Shown piece after piece: positions 12,028 through 25,116 of a stretch of DNA of 64,000 nucleotides. The translations under genes and the position numbers were made by a program. This stretch comes from Ochotona curzoniae (lineage: Eukaryota > Chordata > Mammalia > Lagomorpha > Ochotonidae), in the NCBI RefSeq assembly GCF_017591425.1, contig NW_024466399.1, positions 1,860,001 through 1,924,000 of the forward strand. Reading direction: 5' to 3'. How positions within the stretch are numbered: position 1 is the first letter of the stretch; each line of letters begins with the position of its first letter. Under the pieces are notes generated by a model. The model was not told the origin of the DNA. It saw only the letters and a list, made by a program, of their open reading frames with translations, and searched no databases.

Positions 12028-12299
12028 AAAAAAAATTAAAACATGGAAATACAATAAAACAAGAATTGATCACTTTATAGTGGAATACTCTATAAAATGT
12101 CTGCATTGGAAACATGTGCTGAGTTTTACAACATCTGAGTTCTATAATTCTGAAGTGTATAGTTTGTTTGCAGACACGTAATTCCCCCATTTCTGCACAT
12201 ACGTGAGAACACAGGTTACGTATTTTGTGCTGACCCAATTTGTCTTCATTTGCTTGTTTTTAATTTAGAAAAATCATTTTGGGGGAAATTGCCATGGAT

Positions 12300-12412
12300 A
12301 TTCAAAAGAGTTTGTGGGAAAAGAGTATTGTGAAGCAACTATGTGGATTTCAAAAATTGTTCTTGCCACAGTGAACCTAGTTTTCAGTTCCATTTCTACA
12401 AGCTCTTTGAAA
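12300..12412 (+). mobile_element. Mariner-like MITE
   Basis: Begins TTCAAAAGAGTTTGTGGGAA, has the internal 'ATGTGGATTTCAAAAATTGT' and ends with the inverted terminus TTTCTACAAGCTCTTTGAAA. Same family as 9709-9825 in the opposite orientation. Confidence 0.7.
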
Positions 12413-13117
12413 TGTGATCATATATAACCACAGTATATTCAAGCAAATATTTTGCCAGTATGTATTGACATATGGAAATCAAAATATTAATTCCACAGTT
12501 TTTGCTATTCTGACTGTATAAGTTAAAAAGTACAAATTGACATAATCCTAAATAAAAATCAGATGATCTTTAATTTTTTAAAAAAGGATTTTAATGGACA
12601 TAAGTATGTACATATTTATGCATTGCTGTGTGATGTTTCAGTACGTGTATGCATTATATGATATTTAATCAGAGTAAAAATCTTTTCAAACATTTGACAT
12701 GTCTCTATGGTCAAAACATAAGGGATCCTATAATGATTCATGGTAACTCCCATTTTTGAGTTATGCAGGCCTATTGGAGTGGCACAATTGAGGCAATTAT
12801 AGGAGCTGAATTGCACTAGTGGTCGCACCCATATGTCCACACGATCTCATTTAACCTGCTCACTGAAGCTGTGCAGCCCTCTGTGTATGAAACCTTTGAA
12901 CTCTTAGCCATCATAAAAAATGTTGCCCATAGATTATTCTATCTACAATGGAATAATTCACTGTATTTTCTGGCCTGCCTGGAAAGTTATATGATGTGTG
13001 AATCAATGATGCTATAATGGCCTACTAGAGAAATGGAGCTGCATTCACCATGCAGGGAGATGGTCAGTCCAATAATTTCTCATCCAATTTTTTTTTTTTT
13101 AGGAGATTTTTCTTTCG
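12413..13117. other. AT-rich intronic sequence with no recognised element
   Basis: No gene or nameable repeat was seen. A T run lies at 13089-13100 just before the CSINE. Confidence 0.45.
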
Positions 13118-13388
13118 TGTCCTTTTAAAGAACTTTCATTTGAGAAGGAAGGGGAGAGAGGAACAGCTGAGAGAGAGCAAATGCTCCCTTCTCCTGGCTC
13201 GGTCCTTAGATGCCTGCAGTGGCTTGGGGTGGGAGGCAGTTCCCCTGCTGGGAACCTGTAGCCCAGCCCAGGTGCACCCCAGGAACCCAGCTACCTGAGC
13301 CAGCAGCTGCTGGAGAGTTGGAGCTGAGAGTTGAACCCTGGCACTTCAGTGTGGAGCCTGAGTTTCCTAACTGTTGTCTTAACCTTCA
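13118..13388 (-). repeat. Old CSINE, antisense to FGF9
   Basis: Tail complement TTTCATTTGAGAAGGAAGGG, a GA-rich block and a head complement with GAGTTGAACCCTGGCACTTC. Confidence 0.7.
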
Positions 13389-13610
13389 GTTTTTTTTCTT
13401 CCCCCATAGTCTTTAAAATCATATGTCAAACGAGAATCCCTTAGTAAGCACCGAGGATAAATTTATGTTGCATTTTTAAGATGATCATGTCTCCACCACG
13501 ACCGAATTTTCTTGTGTTTTGCCTTCCCACTCTACTTGTTCCTCCTGTAAAGCCATAAATGCTTTTATTTTTAATATCAAAGCCAATGCGAAAGGAAGCT
13601 ATAGGAGGAT

Positions 13611-13660
13611 ATTTCAGAAGTTCATGGGAAAAAAGGGAATTTGAAAATGTTTTGATTTTG
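13611..13660 (+). mobile_element. Mariner-like MITE, 5' half only
   Basis: ATTTCAGAAGTTCATGGGAA and GAATTTGAAAATGTTTTGAT match one half of the MITE family. The opposite terminus is missing. Confidence 0.5.
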
Positions 13661-14560
13661 GCGCCCCCAGTTTGAAGGCCGCTTGCAGTGTTTTCATTTC
13701 CCTCATTCTCTCCCTTCTTGAGCCCCTCCTGCAGGACTCTCAGAAGTCTTGCTACCTTTCATTGGCGGTCGCATCCTGCAAACGACCCTCCCCGTCTGGG
13801 GAGAGAGCATCCCTAGCCTCCTTGGTTGGGAGGGGTTTCCTTGCCTGTGTGAGAAGTGGAAGGCGTTGCTCCCGAGTGTGTGGTGCTCCACGAAGGTTCT
13901 GGAAACTCTGCTCTAACTTCATTCCAGTAACTACAATATCCGTTGGTGTAGACCAGAGGTGTATCTCCTCCACCCAGCCCTCGCTGTCCCCCGGAATTGA
14001 ACTGGAGAAGTTGCAGGTGTGTTTGGGTCCTAGGATGTTAATGAGCCCTCAAGAGTTCCTGCTCTTTGGTGTGGACTTGCTAGGTGCTCAGGGCTGTCCT
14101 GTGATGGTCACACCAGTGTCCCAATATACTTACACACCTTGTAGATCCCTTATCCAAAACGGTCAGCACTGGAAGTAGTTCAGATTTTTGTGGTATTTGT
14201 GCAGACTTTATGGGTTGAGCGGGCTTCATTTGAGTTGACCTCATCATGGAAAAGGTGTAGGTGGTTGCAAAGCTTTTTGGATTTTCTGTTATTTCGATGA
14301 GGCTCCTGAGCTGTGGCGAGGCGACATACTCAGGGCTAAATGTCCTCCCGTGAGTGGGTGGCAGGGGAAGCTGGCATGTAGGCAGGCTTCTGCCTCCCCA
14401 GCAGGCTCTTTTCTGACTGTGAACTGGCTCTTCTCTGCTGAAGCTGTTCCTGGGTCAACAGGGCTACTTTTCCACAGCTGTGCTGCGTGTGCAAAGGAAG
14501 CCCTAACAAGTGCCCACCTCGTGGTTCCACAGCAAGCAGCACACGTTCTGTTGTGTTTGT
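13661..14560. other. Intronic sequence, with a DNA-transposon-like fragment at 14143-14215
   Basis: An open frame of 168 codons spans 13672-14178 but I recognise nothing in its translation. Bases 14143-14215 (GATCCCTTATCCAAAACGGT, then AGTAGTTCAGATTTTTGTGG) resemble the 'GAGCATCCCTTATCCAAAAT' family of short mammalian DNA-transposon relics, which also appears near 17726. Confidence 0.45.
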
Positions 14561-14889
14561 TTTTGAAAGGTTTAGTTTTATTGGGAAGTCAGATATACAG
14601 AGAGAGAAGGAGAGACAGAGAGAAAGATCTTCCATTCATTGGTTTACTCCCCAAGTGACTGCAACAGCTGGAGCTGAGTTGATCTGAAGCCAGGAACCAG
14701 GAGTTTTTACTGGGTCTCCCACACGGGTGCAGGGTCCCAAGGCTTTGTGCCGTCCTGTACTGCTTTCCCAGGTCACAAGCAGGGAGCTGGGTGGGAAGTA
14801 GAGCAGCTGGAATATAAATCGGTGTCCATGCGGAATCCTGGTTGCATGCAAGGTGAGGACTTCAGCCATTAGGCTACTGTGCCAGGCCC
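14561..14889 (-). repeat. CSINE, full length, antisense to FGF9
   Basis: Tail complement TTTTATTGGGAAGTCAGATA, GAAAGATCTTCCATTCATTG, CCAAGGCTTTGTGCCGTCCT, and head complement ending GGCTACTGTGCCAGGCCC. Well preserved. Confidence 0.9.
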
Positions 14890-16799
14890 ATGTTCTGGTT
14901 TTTCAGAGTAGAAGTGAATTTTATCATGTTTACCTAGTGAAGTGATTTCCTAGTGAGAGAAAAAAAGTTTAATTTCAGTTAGTTTTTCTTGTTCTTTATC
15001 TACCCAAGGACTTGGCATTGAATCCCATACTTGGGTCCATTTTATTAGTGGCAAGTGAAATCGCCACAATTTGTTTAGAAAAAATTATTTGATGATTGCA
15101 AACCCAAAGCAACCCTTTGTAGCCAGGAATAATCTGGCCTGTGAAGTGACTATTCATGATGCAGATGGAAGCAGAGACTGAAATAGCTCTTAATATCTTT
15201 AGCATGCTCCGTGGGCTTCATCAGTGTTGGAAGAGAGAGAGGCCTTAGTTAAGGAGGTTCTTTCCCCACGGGAAGAGCCATCTAGGTCCACCTGCACAGA
15301 GAGATCAAAGGATGCTCCCACACACATCTTGCACAGGTTGGCTTCTACCAGTACCCGCAAATGGCAGGATGTCAGGTACAGGTGGAGTGATGGCATGACT
15401 GCACGCCTCTGTAGTTCATTTTGTCCCTATCAACCCAGTGCCAACCGTCGGAAGAGTTCACATCACTGCTGCCCTTGACTTAGGCATTTTCTTCTAGTTG
15501 CCCTGGTTTTAACACAGTTGGCTATGCTTTACCCCCGAGATGATATTTTGTTGAAAACCTACTCTGTGCTTTGACCCTTTCAAAGAGAATTGTCCAGAAA
15601 TAAAGGCCCTCCTGAGCTGTGGAGAGAGAGAGAGAGAGGGAGGGAGAAAGAGAGAGAGAGGGTGTGTGTGTGTGCTTTTCTGGTTCATCAGTCCTAGGTT
15701 GGACTGTTGATAGATTTGATCAGATTTTAGCTTTTCTCCTCTTGGCATTTCCCTTTTTCCAAAGCAGTGGGGGATGCTGCAATTTCCTCACCTGATGTTA
15801 GCGTGTTCAAGCATGTTCTCACCTGTATGCACATGAAAAGCACATCTGTAGTTTGGCCATTATAAGGGTTTTTATCTGTGCTGAGTCTGAGGGAGAGAAG
15901 GATTGCAACTGCCCTTATTTGCAGATGTCTACAATAATCCCTTGGGGTTTGGCTTCAGGATTTGCAAAGATACCCAAATCTACGCTTACGTGTCTTACAG
16001 AATATGGCATCGTATTGGCATGGAAGCTTTGCACATCTTCCCATATGTCTTAAATGACTTTCAGATTACTTTTTGTTAATACGGTGTAAATTCTAGGAAA
16101 GTAGACTAACGACTAAGAAAAAAAATCTACATGTTTACCAAGACAAGTGAAATTTTAATTTGAGATGACTTGAAACCCCAGAGCCATCGGTACATAAATC
16201 CATAGGCTTTTTTCCTCTTCCGTTATGTAAGGTGCTATAATAAAGTCAGTGTTTGCAAGAAGTCTTTAGTGTTCATTTCTTAAAAGCATGATCTGGGAAG
16301 GGATTGATTTTGAAAGTTTCAATTGAGATTTGGAAAGAGCAACGAGGCCGGTAAATCCTATTGCCTTGTTTGTCCCTCTAGGGCCCACCCAGACACTTTC
16401 ATTCTGCCTGGCACGTGCTCCTGGCCTTGGGCTCTGCTACACTGATCCTTTCTGGTCATTATTGTATGCTGGAGCTGTGGGCTGTGGGTGGTTAAATGTT
16501 CTGGAACCTGGCTGTCGTACAGCTCAATTGGAAGTGTGAGATGTTGTGGAAGACGGAGCACCTTCCTGCCCTGGGAGTAGGAGAGCAAGTGTGTGCCTGA
16601 GAGTGTGGCGGGCTCTTGACCCCTTTAAGGAAATGACAGAGCCTGAATATTTGAGGAGACCCATTCAGTCCTGATAGGAAATTACGGCAGGCACCTGCTG
16701 GATCCCATGGTTCCACCTCTGCGGGTTCATCCAACTGAGGATGAGCAATTCAGTTGAAATTTGGGAAAAAAATGACATCTGTACTGAAGATGCACACAC
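14890..16799. other. SINE-free intronic sequence
   Basis: No gene or named transposon was recognised apart from the purine/GT microsatellite at 15621-15674. This begins a stretch of about 10 kb, extending past the last exon, in which I see no CSINE. Confidence 0.5.
15621..15674 (+). repeat. Compound (GA)n/(GT)n microsatellite
   Basis: GA units with GGGA interruptions followed directly by GT units. Confidence 0.95.
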
Positions 16800-17029
16800 T
16801 TTAGATATTTTTATATATATTTATATATTGTATAACGGTTATTTACATATCATTGCCTTGTGTTAGCTAGTGTAAGCCATCTAGAGCCGATAGGGAGAAA
16901 AGATGTATAGATTATATTTGAATACTATACATTTTCTGTACGGGTCTTGGTCACCTGTGGATTTTGGTCTCTCTGGGCGAGAAGAGTTCTCAGATCAATC
17001 CCTGGAGGATGCTAAGGGACAACAGTCTA
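16800..17029 (-). mobile_element. MER2-type DNA transposon (Tigger group)
   Basis: The right side ('GTGGATTTTGGTCTCTCTGG' to 'GGATGCTAAGGGACAACAGT') is the complement of the MER2 terminus. The left part ('TGTATAACGGTTATTTACAT', 'AGCCATCTAGAGCCGATAGG') matches MER2 internal sequence. Non-coding and ancient. Confidence 0.7.
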
Positions 17030-18356
<1,327 letters not shown>

Positions 18357-18910
18357 CAAAGACAATTTCTTCACTTGAGTCCTTAAAAAAAAAAAAAAGT
18401 AACCACTATAAAGGTTTCACATGGTTGGGTGTCGTCACCTCAGCTCCACGGTTGCCAAACTTTGTCGCATGCATGATGTCTGATGGAGGCTTAGATGGAA
18501 ACATGCTGATTTTGTTCTGCACTTAACAGTTCCTCCTCCTGGAGGGCTGCTGGGGGTGGGGGTCCCTGGCTCGATGTGTTGTGAAAGAAGGGCCCGGGGG
18601 TGGGGGGGACTGAGCGAGAGGGGTGTGAGTGAATGCGTGAGTGAGTGGGTGCGGAGCAGGGGGGGAGACCAGAGAGATCAACGGCCTGATGCATGCTGGG
18701 AAATAGATATGCTTTTACATTTTTGATCAGTTGTATTTCATCTTGTATCAGCTGCCATACTTCGACTCATCAGGATTTTTGGCTGGTGGCCTGCGCAAGG
18801 GTCCGTTGCATTTTCAAATGCATGGAGGGTACAGTCTTTCCATAAAAGACTTTTTCAGTTAATTCTTGCTGGTGTCATCTCAGTGGACTGAAAGCAAAGA
18901 CCTCTTAGTT

Positions 18911-18975
18911 TAAAAAAAAAAAAAGATAAAGAAAAAGAAAAAAAAAGAAAAAGGAAAAAAAAAAAGAAAAAAAGT
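18911..18975 (+). repeat. A-rich low-complexity tract in FGF9 3' UTR
   Basis: About 65 bases are almost pure A broken by single G, T or GG, just upstream of the AU-rich cluster. It has no SINE body in front of it, so it is not an obvious retroposon tail. It may vary in length between individuals. Confidence 0.85.
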
Positions 18976-18978
18976 TAA

Positions 18979-19033
18979 ATTTATTTATAGAAATTCCAAA
19001 GGCAACATTTTATTTATTTTATATATTTATTTA
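18979..19033 (+). promoter_or_regulatory. FGF9: AU-rich element cluster in FGF9 3' UTR
   Basis: Five ATTTA pentamers occur in 55 bases: 18979-18983, 18983-18987, 19012-19016, 19025-19029 and 19029-19033. Two pairs overlap as ATTTATTTA. This density is typical of AU-rich elements that bind TTP/HuR-type proteins and make growth-factor mRNAs short-lived. Function here is inferred from the motif only. Confidence 0.6.
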
Positions 19034-19584
19034 TTATATAGAGTTTATTTTTAATGAAATATGTACAGGCCAGATAGGCATTTTGGAAGCTTTAGGCTCT
19101 GTAAGCATGAAATGGAAAAGTCCGCTATGAACCTGTGGTCCGTTGGTGCGAGAAGGTCTCACCGTGCATGAACGCAAGGAGCTCTAACGACCCCTGATGT
19201 ACTCAAGGCGACAATCTCTCCTGTGCCCGTATTATTGTAAAACGTATGCACATCGCCCATGACACTGAGTATTCACTCTGCAGACTGCTTGTTTCATAGC
19301 TTATCCCAGAGGATTAAAGAGAAACTGGGTCTCAACCTTTGATTCCGTGTGTTGTAGTATTTCCTCTCTCCTCAGTGGCTCCATCTTTGTAGCCTCACAG
19401 GGGTTGGTCTAGGCCGCACTTGTTTCCACCTGTGACAGACTATACCAAAGCTGAACAGTAATTGTTTTTCTTTCAGTCCACCTCCAGAACAGCAGACTCA
19501 CATCAAACATTGTGCTGATAGAGAACTCTCCAGAGAGAGAAAGAAAACGCTTACATGCTTACACATAGCACAGAGATATTTTTT

Positions 19585-19594
19585 TGTGTGTGTG
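19585..19594 (+). repeat. Short TG dinucleotide run in FGF9 3' UTR
   Basis: Five TG units follow a T run in the UTR. Human FGF9 carries a longer, polymorphic UG microsatellite in its 3' UTR that has been reported to influence FGF9 output. This could be the orthologous site in contracted form, but orthology is not proven. Confidence 0.5.
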
Positions 19595-19832
19595 CGGGGA
19601 GCAGGTGGGGAGTGAGTGGGAAGAGAGAGGAGTCAGCTTAATAGGATGGTTCTTGTAAACCTTTTATTTGTACACTTGGCCATCGAATCTGAAACCACAC
19701 AAGTACCGGGGGGTCCTTGGAACACCTTATATAGAGAATTAATTTTGGTGCGAGCTGTCATAATTATGTGGCAACAGCACCCTTCAAGTGCTGTCGCTGG
19801 CATTCATACGGTAAAACCTGCAAAGTGAAACG

Positions 19833-19838
19833 AATAAA
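19833..19838 (+). terminator. Candidate proximal poly(A) signal of FGF9
   Basis: A canonical AATAAA lies 1.5 kb after the stop codon, with moderately GT-rich sequence following within 90 bases (TTGTTGAATGTGTTTTG). Confidence 0.4.
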
Positions 19839-20275
19839 TCCTGATCAATAATGACACGAAGGAGAATGTTATACTTGTTGAATGTGTTTTGTTTTAAAAA
19901 GTGATCTTTGTAGTGCTCTTTTTTTTTGTTTTTTTTGGGGGGGTAGGGGAGAGGTTACACTATAGAATATCTGCTACAAGGCTTTTATAGCATTTTATGC
20001 TGAAGAGTATAAGAAAACATACGTGGTTGAAAGCAATAATTTTGCAACTTGCCCTGGAGCAAGGGAACGTTATTTCTAACTAAATACGAAGGTGGAAAGA
20101 GCAAATTCTTAAAGCAATATTTAAGAGGAAAGAACTTGCAATTGTCATTCATCTATACCACACACTGTCCAGCTGTGTTGGGAAATGGAAGGTGACAGTT
20201 CAATGTGTTGGGATTTGTGTAACTTTAAAATTTCATATTTCAATCTTGTTTTGCTCTGATGCACATTCTCTGAAA

Positions 20276-20281
20276 AATAAA
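20276..20281 (+). terminator. Candidate middle poly(A) signal of FGF9
   Basis: AATAAA is followed within 30-40 bases by GAGTTGGAGCTGTTGTGTAG, a good GU-rich downstream element. On motif quality alone this is the best of the three signals. Confidence 0.45.
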
Positions 20282-20882
20282 AGTATGTCACTGGCGAGTT
20301 GGAGCTGTTGTGTAGTACAAGCGCATGGCTTTCTGTCGTGAGCACACGCACGTAGTCTCTCCGTGGCACGAGTCCCATTGAGACGCACGGAATATTGGGA
20401 ACCAAGACATACTTTGGGTGGAGGGGACAGAAGCCGTGTGAGACCGTTGATTAACGGTAATGTCTTCATTTATTCATCAGAATTAAAATTTTTCGTTTGT
20501 TTGTTTTCTAAACCTCAGCTGCATTGAATTCCAAGAAATACTCTTATTGTTTAACTCCTTGCTGCTGCTATGGGCATCTTCAGGCTTTAGTGTCCCCCTA
20601 CCCCGGAAAAGGCCTCCAAGTTTTTGGCTGAAAAGCATTAAACCTTAACCACCGGGAAGAATCAATTTTCTGGGATCTCTTAGGTATACTATTTAGCGTG
20701 GAAGAAATGAGAAGACAGCCAAAAGTTATCTTCAGGTAGCAGGAATCCCTACATGTCACCCTGAAAGGAAAAGAACTAGAAAATGACTCAAATATCCATG
20801 CATTCTTAGAAAATGCTACTTTAACATCTACTTTACTTTTCGAAAGAAAAGCAGAATGTTATATGCTTTTGGCGATTGGGAC

Positions 20883-20888
20883 AATAAA
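20883..20888 (+). terminator. Candidate distal poly(A) signal of FGF9
   Basis: AATAAA lies about 2.5 kb after the stop. Downstream sequence has TGTGTTCCCGGAG about 50 bases away. It was chosen as the UTR end because the implied length agrees best with the remembered human transcript. Confidence 0.4.
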
Positions 20889-20905
20889 TGGCAATGGTCT
20901 GAATC

Positions 20906-23100
20906 AATCAATATTGACATAAGCAATTCGTGTCAATATGTGTTCCCGGAGAGTAGGTGGCTCAGAGACCCGGCATGGGCGTTGTTCTGCCGGGCGGTTC
21001 GAGTGAGTTAGCCTTAGCTCACGGCTTTGCATCAGGTTTGTGTCCTAACAAGCCCCAAGGTCCACTGGACGGTGGCCAGAGCCACTGCGGAACGGCTAGT
21101 TCCTGTTTCCGTAGACAGATGCTTGAAGAGCCAACGGCTACCTTGTGGTGCCAACCCCTGCCCCACAGTCAAAGACTTCCTGGGCACGGACCCTGCCCAT
21201 CTGTCACGCAAATGTCCCCCAGCAGCGTTGCAGTGCTGGGAGCCTGCCCTGCCGGGTCCTGTTTTTGGTAGAAAAAATGAATGGCTTCCATTGACAGCAT
21301 TCTCCTCCTATTTCATCCCATGAACACTTTGAGCTTGTGTTATTTCACTTGATAATCTGTAATTGTATGTAAGTATGTCTAGGATTATGTAATTTGTGTA
21401 AATACATAATCACAGACTTTTGAAATCTGGTATTTTTTACTTGATGTCCATTTTGGAGCTGCTGCAGATTTTGTGCCTCTGTGAACCAATGGAATTTGAA
21501 AAGCATGCTTCTCGAGGTCTTACAGCCCCAGGTGTGTGTTGAGGGCTTCTGAGTGTGGGTCGGGAATGGAAGGGAAAGAACAAACACATCCAGACGGCTT
21601 TTCTGGAAGCATCTGATGAAGAATCCAGTAGTCTTATGGGATGAAGATTTCTGAATGGGCAGCAAGCAAAATCTGTGGTGTGTGCGCACACACACTTATG
21701 TGGGTGGGTGAGTGGACAAAGACATATTTGCTGCTTCCACTGACCTTGAGATGGGCCAAATATAGATGCACTATTTATCAGTTGAATGCAGGAACAGTGG
21801 CATCAGTGGTAGGGATAGGAGAATATGCCAGATGGATTTCTAAAGTAAGTGTGTGTGTGTGTGTGTGATTTCCAATCCAGGGCCATGGCAGTGGCTCTTG
21901 CTTTTTTTCCCTCCCTGTCCCCCTGGAAGGTCTTTCTGGTTGTGCTTGTGGTTTTAATTATGAATTCCCATTGATATGAGGAGCAGACATAGCCAGGAGA
22001 ACTTGGTAGTGGGAGCTGAGAATTGAAGGTCGAACGTGATGGACACGTTCATGGTCCATTGTGGAGAGACTTGCTTTGGAAAGTCATTCGGCCTTTGCCC
22101 TATTTTGTGGGATGCTGCAAAACAGTCTGAAAACTGCACCTGGCTTTGCCTCTGACTTATAATGTAGACATACGCACAGCCTTGGCACATGACAGCTCAG
22201 GAAGATTTGTGACTTGCTAATAATCAGAAGGCTTCACCCAGGCAGTGAAGATATTAGAATGACATCTGCTTTTTTTTTTTAATAGGGAAATAGTCCTCCA
22301 AATGTCTCTTTACTTTTTTATGTCTCTTCCTTCTTCCCCTATTGTTTTTCTTTCTTCATTCCCTCCCCTCCTTCTTTTATTCCATTACATGCAGCTGGCA
22401 TCAGTGATCAGGAAGACAAGGACAGTCATTGTTGGAGCACGCTGAGGTTAAACAAACAAGCATGGAGTATTGCCATGAATCCTGGGATAAGAAAAGCATC
22501 AGAGTAGGGGATCTTGAGCAGCCTCTTGCCTGATGGACATTGTCCAGGGTAGTGAGGTCAAAGAGTGAGCAGCAGTTCTGGACAAATGAGCTATGGGTTT
22601 TCTGGAGTTCTCGAAGTGTCAAGAAAATGCTTTCTCCTTTGAGAATTCAGGCTCATCAGATCTGTTCCTGGTATTTGCAGGCTGATTGGCCCGCTCTGGT
22701 CTGGCCGTTTTCCTGCCTCATGTGGGCATTGGTTCATGGAGATGAACGGAACTAGTGTTGGGGTCAGAGTAGCCCTGTTGCCACCTTGGAGTTAACCCCA
22801 TGACCTCCTTGACTGAACCCCCATGACTCTCACTTGTTACTCTCAGATTGTATCTTGAGGAAGAGGTGCTACAGCTTTTCTTAAGACTACTCATTTTTAT
22901 TTCTCCTCTCAGAGTTACCAAACATCAGAGGGCCAAACACATGACATAGAAAAAGGGCATTTCATAGTTGTTGAAATGTCCAGTTCATTCTTTCAATATA
23001 TATGTATTGAAAACCTGCTTGTGGGGGTTTGTCAAAAAGTTTATCAAAAGTGAAATTGAAAGAGGTGTACTTCGTTAAAACACAACCATGAGCAGAGGGT
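20906..23100. other. Sequence just downstream of FGF9 with no named gene
   Basis: Bases 20940-21280 are GC- and CpG-richer than their surroundings. A GT microsatellite is at 21849-21867. Bases 23027-23080 hold a weak half-copy of the mariner-like MITE (TTTGTCAAAAAGTTTATCAA). Nothing else is recognisable. Confidence 0.45.
21849..21867 (+). repeat. (GT)n microsatellite
   Basis: Nine to ten GT units. Confidence 0.95.
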
Positions 23101-23204
23101 CTTTAAAAAGTTCACAGAAAATACATATTATGAACAAACAAGTTCACACATTTTAAACCAGGATAAGCTTATCTTTATTCCATTTTCTGCAAGTTTTGTG
23201 AAGC
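23101..23204 (+). mobile_element. Mariner-like MITE, complete copy
   Basis: CTTTAAAAAGTTCACAGAAA opens and CATTTTCTGCAAGTTTTGTG closes the element as inverted termini, with TACATATTATGAACAAACAA inside. Confidence 0.75.
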
Positions 23205-24865
23205 ACTCTCATATTTGACTTGAAGCAGTACTTGTGCCTTGTTTTTTTTATCGTGAAAATAAAGCCAAACAACATTGTGATATGACATACTGGGCTGAGT
23301 CCTATGCCAATGATTGCGTGGGCACAGGGTACCTACTGAAGGCACTTCTGGACTAGAACCTCCATACTTGAAGGTAATTAAGGCAGGCAACTTTCCATAA
23401 CCTTTCCTTCTACTCAGTTATGCTATATGAGTACATATGGGCCCAGCACATGCACGAAGAGCATTTGGAAAGGTTGTCCTGAAACTTGATGATGCAGTTT
23501 TGGTGAGTGCGTTTGTTTTTGGCAGTAAGTGAGGTTTCTCTCTGATCAGTAGAATGGAGGCCAGCCACCTATGGGCCCTCTCCTCTCTTCTTTGGAGAAT
23601 CCATGGGAACAGACAGTGGAATTCCAGAACTTTATTGGTTGTGCGCTTGTGATGTATTGGAAGAGTCCAAGAGCCTACTGAATGACATCTTTATTCACTT
23701 GGCTAAAAGAACTAATACTCTTAGAGCATGTTTCGTGTCCTACTGAGCCCTCTTTTCCAGGATATAAATGGGCCTGGAGTCAGATTCAATACTAGAGAGG
23801 TGTTTGTCAGGGAAGTCAAACCTTTTCATTGATGCTTTCTCTCTCTCTCTTTTGCTTGTTTTAAACCTCAGCTTCTGGTTGCTTGAGGCTTGCTTTGATT
23901 GCTTTTTTAGTTGTGGGGGCTCCACGGAGTCTTACCCTCTTGGATTCCCTCTATCCCACAGTTAAAGGGTAGGGATGCTTAGAGGCGCTTCGCAGAACGA
24001 GCAGAACTGAGAGAGGATAGTCCTGCTTGATTCCCGGAAGTTTTGTGATGTTGTTTGGCTCACTGCGTCGGAGAAGTATTTCAGTGCAGGGCGTATTTGG
24101 GAAGAAGAACTGCTCTCCAGCCTTCTGGAGATGGTTCAGAACTGACTGTGGTTGGGCAAAGCTCACAGGCCAAACTTTCCCACGCTACTGCCACTCACCC
24201 AGCACGGCGAGTGCCATCTGGAGAGCGATGGGCATGATGGGCAGCGCTGGGGTAAACGGGCACAACGTTAGAAATCAGGCCATTTCCTCTGATGACCTGC
24301 TCCCGAAAATCAGCTTAAAACGCTGTAGGTATCCTCATGTGCCCAATGCAGGTCCTTCCTGTTTGCTTCCCTGGCGTATTTCCCATGCTGGTGTTCTGAA
24401 TTCTGCTTGTTCCATCCCACAGCTTTAACGGTATTGCAGGTGCAGTCTGCTCATTCCGTTGACACTGTAGGTTCTTAGGTGGGAGAGTTCTAAGAGCAGT
24501 GTTCTCTGTTGCCGAGCATGAATTAATCTGCCTGAAAATACAATGTAGTCACATGTAGCCTGTCTCTGTGAGGCCTAAGCCGATTTCAGTGTTCTGGCCC
24601 CATTTTGTATTCCATGTGATGCTAAGTGTATTTCAAGTGAATCAATTATGTGAAACCAGATGAGCTGGTTTCAGTCGATCCTTGGTGGCATATAATTATT
24701 TAAGTGTCACAAACTCATATTATAGAGGACTTTAAAACAAACTCTATAGAAAACATGTTAATATAGTTTGGATCAAAAGTTATTTTTTGTTTTCATGGGT
24801 CGCATTCATGGTGGCTTAATCTACTTTGCTATCACGCAGGCTCCCAATCAAAAAAAAATTTTTTT
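23205..24865. other. Intergenic sequence, possibly including conserved non-coding DNA
   Basis: No gene or repeat was recognised. Bases 23970-24440 have CpG-bearing mixed composition and no repeat signature, and 24580-24780 have AT-rich homeobox-type composition. Both are candidates for conserved elements only by appearance. Confidence 0.4.
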
Positions 24866-25080
24866 TAAAGAATATCTTAATTTACCCAAGAACCAGAGGG
24901 AGAGAGTGCTTCCAGCTGCTAGTTTATGTCTCAAATACCCATGACTGAGGGGGATGGGCCAGAGCTGGAAGCACAGACCTCTATATGGGTTTCCCTCATG
25001 GTTTATGGTGACCCAACCATTGAGCCACCACTTCTGTCTCCTGGGGTCTGCATTAGCAGGGAGCTGGAGTCAGGGAACAA
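24866..25080 (-). repeat. Old CSINE fragment
   Basis: Tail complement AAGAATATCTTAATTTACCC, then a middle with CCCATGACTGAGGGGGATGG and GCATTAGCAGGGAGCTGGAG. It stops at an AC microsatellite. Confidence 0.65.
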
Positions 25081-25081
25081 A

Positions 25082-25082
<1 letters not shown>

Positions 25083-25112
<30 letters not shown>
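25083..25112 (+). repeat. (AC)15 microsatellite between two CSINEs
   Basis: Fifteen pure AC units. Confidence 0.97.

Positions 25113-25116
<4 letters not shown>

Larger units (their letters stand above)
18357..20905 (+). other. FGF9: FGF9 3' untranslated region (3' end inferred)
   Basis: Sequence after the stop codon is AT-rich and free of recognisable interspersed repeats, and contains AU-rich elements and three AATAAA signals (19833-19838, 20276-20281, 20883-20888). The distal signal gives a UTR of about 2.5 kb, which fits the roughly 4-kb human FGF9 mRNA as I remember it; the proximal signals could give shorter isoforms. The real cleavage site cannot be fixed from sequence alone, so the end is approximate. 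Confidence 0.55.

Noticed and set aside
13672..14178. 168-codon open frame on the + strand
   Set aside because: No protein family resemblance, and its 3' end runs into a transposon-like fragment.
18491..18694. Minus-strand Pro/Ser-rich frame in the FGF9 3' UTR
   Set aside because: Short, compositionally driven by a G-rich patch of the UTR, no start or splice context.
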